Below are positions 39,877 through 46,932 of a stretch of DNA of 64,000 bases, in pieces. Made by a program: the position numbers and the translations under genes. Every line of letters starts with the position of its first letter. Position 1 is the first letter of the stretch. This DNA is from Acidobacteriota bacterium (lineage in GTDB: Bacteria > Acidobacteriota > Terriglobia > Terriglobales > Acidobacteriaceae): positions 108,955-172,954 of the forward strand of contig QIAN01000162.1 in assembly GCA_003225005.1 (NCBI GenBank), read 5' to 3'. The notes beneath the pieces are model-generated. The model was not told the DNA's origin. It made no database searches and worked only from the letters and a program-made list of their open reading frames with translations.

Positions 39877-41292
39877 ATGAAAAAGATTTTGTGGTTGCCA
39901 GTAATCGCATTCTTCAGTTACGTCTGCTATGCCCAGCACGACACGGTGATCGTGCGTCCGGTACCCATTGACGACGTTTTGACGAACCCGGGAATGGGCA
40001 TCACCACCTTCCAGAGATTCAATGGACAAGCGACCAATCCACCGCTGGAATGGTCCGAAGTTGGGCCGGTCACCAAACTACCGCAGGCCGCAACTAAACC
40101 TGATTTTCCCGACACGACCATTGCCTATCTCCGCTGGTACTGGAACGCGCTCGAGCCCGAGCCCGGAAAATTCCGCTGGGACATCATTGATCTCGCCCTG
40201 AAACAGGCGCGAGCTCACGGCCAGACGCTGGCCATGCGGCTTATGCCTTATTCCAACAAGGATCCACTTCCCGAGTGGTTTCAGAAGTCCCGCGCGCGGC
40301 GGGCCAACACGCCCACCGACAAGGACGGCGCTATCTGGCAGCCGGATTCTTCTGATCCTCTCTTTCTGAAGTATTGGGGTGAATTGGTGGCCGAAGCGGG
40401 AAAGCGCTATAACGGAAATCCTTATCTCGACAGCGTGGATATCTCTTCCGTGGGCTACTGGGGCGAGGGCTGGAGTTCCTACATGCCTGCCTTCCCTTAT
40501 CAGAAGGCACTGATTGACATTTGGTTCGACGCTTTTCCCCATACAACACTGTTGATGAACTTTGACGAACAGCAGGCGCTGACGTACGGAACCAGCCGAG
40601 GCGCCGGCTGGCGGCTGGATTGTCTCGGCGATTTGCGCGTGAAGTCTGATGATCCCTACTTCGAACCGGAGATGTTGGATATCTATCCCCAGCAGGTGGT
40701 GCGGGCCGGTATTCAGGATGTTTGGCAACACCGGCCGGTGTCGTTAGAAGTGTGCGGTACCGTCTCTGAGTGGAAGAGGGACCACTTCGACGCGAACTAC
40801 ATTCTGGAACAAGGTTTGCGTTGGCACGTTACATCGGTAAATCTAAAATCGTCCCCCATTCCTGAGGACTGGAAGGCCGACTTCGAAAGTTTCCAGAAAA
40901 AGATGGGATATCGCTTTTTGCTGCGTCGTTTGGAATATCCCAAAACCGTCGCGCCTGGTTCCATGATGTCCATACACATGTGGTGGCTGAACGCGGGTGT
41001 CGCTCCTGCTTACACCAATTATCCCCTGGCTGTGCAGTTACGCTCGGCAAAAGACAGCGCCGTGATCAACGTTCCCGTGGATATAAGAGAGTGGCTTCCT
41101 GGCGATGCTGTCTTCGATGGAAGTGTTTACGTCCCTAAGACCTTACCGGAGGGCACTTACGACTTCCGGGTTGCCATGCTTGATCCTCGGAGTGGCAAAC
41201 CTGCAATACGTTTTGCGATTGCCGGCCGAGACCCCGACGGTTGGTACAGCGAAGGCCAGGTTCGGGTCAGTTCACCGCAGGGCCCGGAATAA
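39877..41292 (+). CDS. Secreted GH42-like / DUF4832 glycosidase-type protein
   Basis: From ATG 39877 (AAGGA 7 nt upstream) the protein has 471 residues and a signal peptide (KKILWLPVIAFFSYVCYA). The central barrel-like region has VLTNPGMGITTFQRFN, YLRWYWNALEPEPGKFRWD and VDISSVGYWGEGW. This resembles beta-galactosidase-like TIM barrels, and Glu in YWGEG is a candidate acid/base. The C-terminal part with VAPGSMMSIHMWWLNAGVAP resembles DUF4832. It probably processes a plant or microbial glycan. It was perhaps followed in an operon by a Tat-secreted gene that is now truncated. Confidence 0.72.
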   Translation: MKKILWLPVIAFFSYVCYAQHDTVIVRPVPIDDVLTNPGMGITTFQRFNGQATNPPLEWSEVGPVTKLPQAATKPDFPDTTIAYLRWYWNALEPEPGKFRWDIIDLALKQARAHGQTLAMRLMPYSNKDPLPEWFQKSRARRANTPTDKDGAIWQPDSSDPLFLKYWGELVAEAGKRYNGNPYLDSVDISSVGYWGEGWSSYMPAFPYQKALIDIWFDAFPHTTLLMNFDEQQALTYGTSRGAGWRLDCLGDLRVKSDDPYFEPEMLDIYPQQVVRAGIQDVWQHRPVSLEVCGTVSEWKRDHFDANYILEQGLRWHVTSVNLKSSPIPEDWKADFESFQKKMGYRFLLRRLEYPKTVAPGSMMSIHMWWLNAGVAPAYTNYPLAVQLRSAKDSAVINVPVDIREWLPGDAVFDGSVYVPKTLPEGTYDFRVAMLDPRSGKPAIRFAIAGRDPDGWYSEGQVRVSSPQGPE

Positions 41293-41315
41293 ATCAGTGC
41301 GCACGGGAGGAGTTC

Positions 41316-41379
41316 ATGAATCGCCGCGAATTCTTGAAATCGCTGCTGGAACGGCGCTCGCCTCTATCCCACCACGCGC
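41316..41379 (+). pseudogene. Start of a Tat-secreted protein gene, cut off
   Basis: GGGAGGAG precedes ATG 41316, and the first codons MNRREFLKSLL form a Tat-type signal start. After about 20 residues the sequence turns into an IS110-type fragment. Only the 5' end of this gene, 24 bp behind the glycosidase-like gene, survives. Confidence 0.5.
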
Positions 41380-41523
41380 GCCCGCTTGGCGGTGACCTGG
41401 GAAGAAGGAACCTGGGCAGCCTGGCTGTACGATCTGCTGCAGCCGCAGGTCGAGCAAGTTCTGCTGTGCAATCCGCGCCGCAATGCCTTGTTAAAGGAGG
41501 GCAGCAAGAGCGTGGCGGATTAA
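41380..41523 (+). mobile_element. IS110-family transposase fragment
   Basis: One frame reads ARLAVTWEEGTWAAWLYDLL and then QVEQVLLCNPRRNALLKEGSKS before a stop. This is the conserved N-terminal RuvC-like segment of IS110 transposases (family length about 340 residues). Only about 45 residues remain, with no element ends. The rest of 41524-41835 shows nothing recognisable. Confidence 0.7.
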
Positions 41524-41835
41524 ACATCGCTTTCCACATCCTTCCCCCACCGTGCCCTTGGGCGTCGGTCCCTTGTGCAATCTGACGATTCGCGCCGGGA
41601 GACCAATTCATGCCCACCAACACCTATCCGTTGCGTCACCTACAACCCCGAGGTCTACCGGTCAGGGGTCTCGCTCGGGTGCTGGAAGCGAAACACGTTG
41701 CCTCTGTCCAACGATGCCCCAATGTGTAAGACAAAGACGTAAAAAAGGGTACGACGACATCTTCTTCGGGGTTAATAGGAATGCGCACCACCGGAATATT
41801 GCTGAACGTGGTGCTGAAACCCTTTGAGCCGTTGA

Positions 41836-41970
41836 TAGGTCATATTGCGACTGCGGAGATTAAAGTTCGTGCGGGAGCAGTTCTTCCTGGCAGCGGCGGC
41901 GCAGAACATCAAGCGACTAGTGCGGTTCCTCAGCCAACCGACAACACCTACTATGGAAGCTACGGTGAGA
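41836..41970 (+). mobile_element. IS1182-type transposase, C-terminal fragment (plus strand)
   Basis: The frame RLRRLKFVREQFFLAAAAQN followed by IKRLVRFL is the C-terminal helix of an IS1182/DDE transposase. It lies on the opposite strand from the N-terminal part at 42021-42672, so either an inversion or two separate copies is implied. Confidence 0.65.
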
Positions 41971-42020
41971 GGAAAAACTCGATGGCAGCGGATAATCGCT
42001 TCCAACAGTACATTAGTAAG

Positions 42021-42786
42021 TCAGAGCAGTTCCCCAGTTTGGTCTCCTACGACACTGGATAGTTTCCACAAGACTATCTTGGTCACCAGATACAGAGCCG
42101 GGATAATCCACAACCCAGAAGCGATAATCGCTCTTGAATCGGATGTAGCTGAAATAACCCGCAAGAGCGGCCAGAACGACGCTAACTGCTGGCGCGGAAT
42201 GCGGCTTTCCTTCGCTGCATCCGCCTCTACGAAACTGCCATCGACCGACAGGTGCCTGCCCTGCACCAATCCCACTTCCACACACTGGAGCACGATCTGC
42301 TCAAACAGCTCCTCGAATAGCTTCGATTCCTGAAAACCGTCCATGCCGGTTTTTCGAGAACGTGGATTGGTGCGGGATCTCCTGATCGAATCCCAGGCCG
42401 GTAAACCAGCGCCACGCCAGATGCATACGCAGTTCCTCCACCAGTTTGCGTTCGCTGGTGATGCCATATAAATAGCCGATCAACAGAATGCGCAGCAGAA
42501 GCTCGGGATCAATCGACGGGCGCCCCGTATCGCTGTGACTCTCTTTCAGCTTTTCCCGCACGAAGGCAAAACTGATGTGCTTATCGATCAGCCGCAACAG
42601 GTGTGTATCAGGGACTTGGTCTTCCAGGCGGAAGTAATAGAACAGCTCGGAGCGGTCGTGTTGCCCCATCATGATCAGCAGGCCTCCGACGATCGAAATA
42701 AAACAGAGCATGGACGGATGCTTTCTTCTAACATGCTTCTGCCGAATCTCATCCCGCTAATCGACATGACTTTTTCAACACCCACG
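42021..42786 (-). mobile_element. IS1182-family insertion sequence relic
   Basis: From Met at 42672 the minus strand reads MGQHDRSELFYYFRLEDQVP, LRLIDKHISFAFVREKL, GRPSIDPELLLRILLIGYLY and GLGFDQEIPHQSTFSKNRHG, a clear IS1182 N-terminus. A frame change gives LFEELFEQIVLQCVEVGLVQ and LSVDGSFVEADAAKES, which contains the first catalytic Asp. Further shifts follow and the C-terminus is missing. The outer end TTTTTCAACACCCAC lies at about 42770-42784. No opposite end was found. Confidence 0.8.
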
Positions 42787-42824
42787 TAATTTTGCAACAG
42801 TAATGCTCGCCCACTGGTGAAGAC

Positions 42825-44585
42825 TCATTCGTTGGTGATTGTCGCAATGTTTCCATCAAGCTTGGTAAGTTGGACGGTAAACTTCTCGTGGTAGGTACAG
42901 GCTCTGTCCTGAAGGATGCTAAGCGCCATTGCCTCGCCGAGGAGCATGGACGTTTCGGTATCGCTGCGCCAGTGGATGCCGGCGTGGATACCGTGACCGT
43001 AGCTGACGTTGTGCGCTAGCTTGTTCAATTCGCCGTTGACGGTGATCTGGCCACCATCCGAACCGGTATAAGCCACCAGCGAGAGGCCGTCGCTTGATGG
43101 CACCATGGGATTGGGCCACACATGACTGCCGTCGAAGAAAAACTTCAGCATGGTGATGCAAGCGCCGGCAACGGTTCCGTGACCAGTGGGATACGACGGA
43201 TGAGTCGGCGAACCCTCAGGGAATGCCTGCGAAAGCAGATACGTCCCATATTTGCTGAAACTCTGGGCTACCGCTGGCGAGTTCAGAACGTTGCTGTTCA
43301 ATCGAGCATTGATCTTGTTTTGGTTGCCACTCATGATCTGATGCAGGACACCTCCGCCTGCCTCCGGACGATGCACAAGATGAATCAGCCACTTGTGGAA
43401 CCATACTCGGTTAATAGCGCGAGCAGCAACTTCTCCCTGCGTGGCAGCGTAATCCGGTCCGCCGAAGGTGCCGAAACCGTTCTGCGTCTTGGATCCGACG
43501 TATGGGTTGCCGGGGTTGACGGGGAATTTCAGACCAGCCATCACAAGGAAGGCAGTGAAGTACGCCTGATACAACACGTCCACGTGAGTATAAGCCGCAA
43601 GACTACGCCCATCATGCAGGTAGCGCTGAACCTGATCGACTTGCTTGGCGAGTCCGGTGCTGATGCCATTTTGAACCTCCAGGAACGTCGTGGTGTCGGT
43701 CATGTAGTCAATACCCGGCAGGTATGTTGTCATCAACTGGCTCATTGGTTGAGAGCCAAAGGTCGTCGGAGTAATCATGAACTGTGACATATATGGCCCT
43801 ACTGCGTCACCCGCGAATGGACCTCGGAACAGCAGATTAGGTGTTACGTTACCATCACCATCTCTTGGGCCGTTGTAGGCTGGCATGGTCGTAAGCTCTG
43901 CTGCCGCTGCAATAGCAGTAGCATTTGCGGCGTAGTCGCTAAAGGCCACATCGCGCAACAGTGAGCCCCAGTACATTTCTACCAATTGCGTACCATAATC
44001 GGCGCTCGCGATCTGCGCGAAGGGTGGGACGAGCGGGAGACCCCCCGGATCACCGATCCACGGAGCATTGCCGAACTGGTCGGAGTCGGCAGTTTCCAGA
44101 TCGAAGGCATACGAGCCTTGGGGACCGTTCAGTGTGTGCGTGCCGCCAATGATGATGGCCTCGAAGTCACTATTCTGGCCGGTCTGCAGTGCCTTCTTAA
44201 AGGACACCCACGCCGCCGGATTGACCACTCCAATAGCGTCCTGCAGCAGGCCTTTGCTATAGCTCGCGGAGTGGTCGGGATAGAGCTGCTCGTCGCCGTT
44301 TGTTGTATGTGGGGGAACGGGAATGTGAAAGTCTTTTTGTGCTGTCGCGATGCGAAGTGTAAGGGCATATTGCTCCCGCCCGCTGAACGTAGGCGAAACT
44401 CTGATATTGGCAATAGCGGAACCGCTGCGTCTCCCAGACTGGGCGAATGCGATAGGGGTCTTGCCGAGAACACCGGCTGCGACTGTTGCCATGCCCATCT
44501 TTCCTAAGAATTTGCGCCGGCTGTTTGAACTAATCTCCTTGCCTGGATGCTGACCATCAGCGTCACTTTTGGGAATCCTTTCCAT
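42825..44585 (-). CDS. Tat-exported vanadium-haloperoxidase-like protein
   Basis: The 586-residue protein has a Tat signal (NSRRKFLGKMGMATVAAGVL). The PAP2/vanadium peroxidase site is recognisable: Lys and Arg in KWLIHLVHRPE, Ser/His in THPSYPTGHGTVAGA, and the final His in GIHWRSD. Family members oxidise halides with peroxide, or are relatives acting as phosphatases. The position six residues before the final His, usually an Arg that binds vanadate, reads Gly in GHGIHAGIHWRSD. Activity is therefore uncertain. It is exported to the periplasm and stands as a single gene. Confidence 0.8.
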   Translation of the reverse strand: MERIPKSDADGQHPGKEISSNSRRKFLGKMGMATVAAGVLGKTPIAFAQSGRRSGSAIANIRVSPTFSGREQYALTLRIATAQKDFHIPVPPHTTNGDEQLYPDHSASYSKGLLQDAIGVVNPAAWVSFKKALQTGQNSDFEAIIIGGTHTLNGPQGSYAFDLETADSDQFGNAPWIGDPGGLPLVPPFAQIASADYGTQLVEMYWGSLLRDVAFSDYAANATAIAAAAELTTMPAYNGPRDGDGNVTPNLLFRGPFAGDAVGPYMSQFMITPTTFGSQPMSQLMTTYLPGIDYMTDTTTFLEVQNGISTGLAKQVDQVQRYLHDGRSLAAYTHVDVLYQAYFTAFLVMAGLKFPVNPGNPYVGSKTQNGFGTFGGPDYAATQGEVAARAINRVWFHKWLIHLVHRPEAGGGVLHQIMSGNQNKINARLNSNVLNSPAVAQSFSKYGTYLLSQAFPEGSPTHPSYPTGHGTVAGACITMLKFFFDGSHVWPNPMVPSSDGLSLVAYTGSDGGQITVNGELNKLAHNVSYGHGIHAGIHWRSDTETSMLLGEAMALSILQDRACTYHEKFTVQLTKLDGNIATITNE

Positions 44586-45024
44586 GGTTGTGCCCCTCTT
44601 TAATCCTTAGAAGCCCCATTCTGGCTGGGGTCGAGGGAGATGGAAAGACACAAAGGACCAATGACCAACGAGCGGTGTTCCAAAAGGCCACTACCTGCGT
44701 GGACTGTGGGAAAGGGCTACACTTGTCATCGTAAGGTTGCCTCCGACCCGCGCTTTCAGGATCTGCTGCGCCGCATGAATTTCCCGCAATAGGCGTGGAA
44801 AATCCCTCCTCGTCGCTTGCTGTTTAGCGATACGTGTTGTTAACAGACGATAGCGGTCTGGCCGGTAATTGCACTGGGCGAGGGCCATTTGCTCGCGGGG
44901 TGTGAACTACCGTGCTGGACTCGGCGGAGCGCTTCTGTGCTATTGTCTGCTTAGTCGCGCTATCGCCACCAAGAAAATACTAATTTGGCCGAGAATACTT
45001 GACGCTTTTTGTCGCGAGGCAGTC
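44586..45024. other. Upstream region of the haloperoxidase-like gene
   Basis: No gene recognised; it probably holds promoters for the genes on both sides. Confidence 0.4.
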
Positions 45025-45150
45025 ATGTCAGGCCTACTCAAGCAAATTCTTCGATGGCTCTGCCCGCATCGCTTCTCCTGGCCGCACAGTGGTGTTGATG
45101 GACAGGATTATCAGGTCTGCCTCTTTTGCGGCACGGCATTTGAATATTGA
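45025..45150 (+). CDS. Small zinc-ribbon protein, C-terminally frameshifted
   Basis: A 41-residue frame reads MSGLLKQILRWLCPHRFSWP, then GQDYQVCLFCGTAFEY and a stop. The CPH...CLFCG pairs form a likely zinc ribbon seen in many small acidobacterial proteins. These usually continue with a YEYDWxTMxRT-type basic tail. Dropping one T near 45147 gives exactly that kind of tail (YDVTTMCRTGR) and the frame then runs to 45244. The gene therefore looks shortened by a one-base insertion. Confidence 0.6.
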   Translation: MSGLLKQILRWLCPHRFSWPHSGVDGQDYQVCLFCGTAFEY

Positions 45151-45300
45151 TGTGACCACGATGTGCCGAACCGGACGGTTGGTTTTACCTACGGGGGGGA
45201 TGAGCCGACAGTACTTCTCGCCCCGCCGTCTGGCGGACGCCTAGGATTGTGCTTTTCAAGCGCATGAGTTTACACCCAAGTATTACGGTGTTTCCATAAG

Positions 45301-45367
45301 TGACGAAAACAGGCGGTTACACTTAGAACCCCGGTCGTGAGTGTTAAGGCGCTATTAGTGCGCCGGG
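45301..45367 (+). repeat. Double-hairpin repeat, copy B
   Basis: Outer arms ACACTtA / TGAGTGT surround GAACCCCGGTC, and a second stem GGCGC / GCGCC follows at once. It is preceded by GAAAACAGGCGGTT. It matches copies at 57529, 59423 and 60222. Confidence 0.55.
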
Positions 45368-45419
45368 ATAAACCGGCATGAAGCAGAGAATGCAAAATTC
45401 TTACGGGAAAGGACTAGCG

Positions 45420-45740
45420 ATCCGCTCGGCCCCGAGTCTTGCGCTGATACCGCGAGGGACTCAGTGAAGCGTAGACAGGGGTATAGGCGGGGTGGGCTAT
45501 TGAGCTGCAAAAACTTACAACCCGGACGCCGACGCGGTTAATATACGCGGAAGGCAACATGAACAGGGGCGATAGCGCGAGTCCCTTTTCAGTCCGGCGT
45601 AGTCGAAGACCCCAGGCACGCCTAGACACTTCATGCACGAGAACCGGGAGACCTCGGAGATGCCTGCGACGAAAATCAGTCGCAGGACGGCGGGAGAAGG
45701 CTCAGGCCACACGGCCCGCATGTACGTCTCCGGTGTTCGG
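45420..45740 (+). mobile_element. Possible group II intron relic (5' RNA part and start of its protein)
   Basis: The frame at 45633 starts HENRETSEMPATKISRRTAG and continues GEGSGHTARMYVSG. This resembles the leader of some group II intron reverse transcriptases. The preceding 200 bases contain structured, GC-rich sequence that could be intron RNA, but I cannot identify domain V. A reverse-transcriptase fragment lies 430 bp away on the other strand. Tentative. Confidence 0.35.
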
Positions 45741-46014
45741 CTGACTGCGGGTAATGGCCAGATCCTCGGAGATCGCCAATCCGATGGCAGCACCCAACCA
45801 GCCAGGCCCCGTCACGGTTGTGATGGGGCCTGGTTTGAGATCGAACCCCAACGTGCACCGGGCCCCATGTGGCTCCTTGAGAGTGCGAACTGCGCGGATG
45901 CATCGTGCAATCCGAATTGCCTTCTTTTTTGCACTAGTCTATTGCATTCTTTATGCAGCTATCAAATAATGGAAAAAATACGGCCCGCGCGGAGAAGGTG
46001 TACGATGACCCCGT

Positions 46015-46176
46015 TATGGCCAAAGATGATCCGTTCGGCTTTACGAGACGAGATTCAAGAACTAAAGGAAGAGGCGGCCGCGCTAACCCGACAGAGCCAA
46101 GAAAACTGCTCGACACGCGGAAGTCTTGTCCGAACGAATCAAGCACCTACAAGCCCAAATAGCAAAGAAGTCCTAA
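46015..46176 (+). pseudogene. Decayed second copy of the small coiled-coil gene
   Basis: DNA from about 45995 to 46176 matches 30835-31016: the ATGGCyAAAGAwGATC start, the ATTCAAGAACTAAAGGAAGA-type core and the GCAAAGAAGTCCTA end are all kept. Small indels break the frame, which still reads RDEIQELKEEAAAL and KHLQAQIAKKS-like pieces in different frames. It is a fossil duplicate. Confidence 0.7.
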
Positions 46177-46329
46177 GGTGTCGTACCCGCATGGGTTGAT
46201 ACGTGTGCTGGACTAGTTCGTCCTGAATCTGTTTCAGAAAACTCTCTACTCCACTTTCCTCAATGGCTTCAAACGTCACCCCGTCGATGCCCGGAGCTCC
46301 GTCATTACTTTTCGCCATCTGGTAGGCTA
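46170..46329 (-). mobile_element. Group II intron reverse transcriptase fragment
   Basis: The minus strand reads AYQMAKSNDGAPGIDGVTFE, then EESGVESFLKQIQDELVQHT and YQPMRVRHL. This is the conserved N-terminal RT-0/RT-1 region of group II intron maturases (LtrA family, over 400 residues). The fragment has about 53 residues and abuts the decayed coiled-coil gene on one side and a duplicated orphan fragment on the other. Confidence 0.75.
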
Positions 46330-46582
46330 AAGCGTGCTCACGTGATAGCTGGAGAAATTCGAGTTTGCAGCGACGGAATACGGGCGAAAGGGTAAAGTTG
46401 TCGCGAGTGACGACGTAAAAGCAAAAATCAGCAGCATCGGAATCAACAAATGTGCTCGCGAAAGCGGATTTGATCGAAAGAATTTTATTAGAAAGCTTGT
46501 TCGGAATTTGCCTGTAAAGCGAAATTCGTACAAGGAATTTGAAGGGTGGCTCAAGGGATACAAATTAAAACGTCAAGTGTGA
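46330..46582 (+). pseudogene. Orphan C-terminal fragment, copy 1 (internal deletion)
   Basis: A frame reading FEFAATEYGRKGKVVASDDV, then INKCARESGFDRKNFIRKLV to a stop at 46582. It is a near-duplicate of 49950-50259, preceded by the same AAAGCGTGCTCACGTGAT. About 60 bp present in the other copy is missing. Unknown family, perhaps with a helix-turn-helix (CARESGFDRKNFIRKLV). Confidence 0.6.
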
Positions 46583-46932
46583 TTTCGATAACAGAAACGT
46601 GTGGACAACGGGGGAGTTTTCGTACCTAGGTGAGCAATAGGAGTTAATTGACTTCAGCTAGTGGTAGCGTCGATGCTGGAAGGCAAATGACTTTCATGAA
46701 AATCGAGAAAGATGCTAAGCGCTGCCGAACTTGCGAAAGCGCGGCGTGCTGAACGCTCACCTAGGCATAGACAATCGCCTTTTTGTTGACCCAGTCTCTT
46801 GAAAAATGTCGAGACGCCGGAGTTTCAGAATGCGCGAGTGGATTTAGAGAATTACTTTGCGGATTGTCATAAAACTGCCTTGGGCCAAGCCGGGGGCGCC
46901 GGTCCAACGTGCATCACCGAAGTTGAGGTTGC
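46583..46932. other. Intergenic stretch
   Basis: No gene or repeat is recognised on either strand here. Long plus-strand frames beginning at 46799 are shadows of the SBBP gene. Confidence 0.45.
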
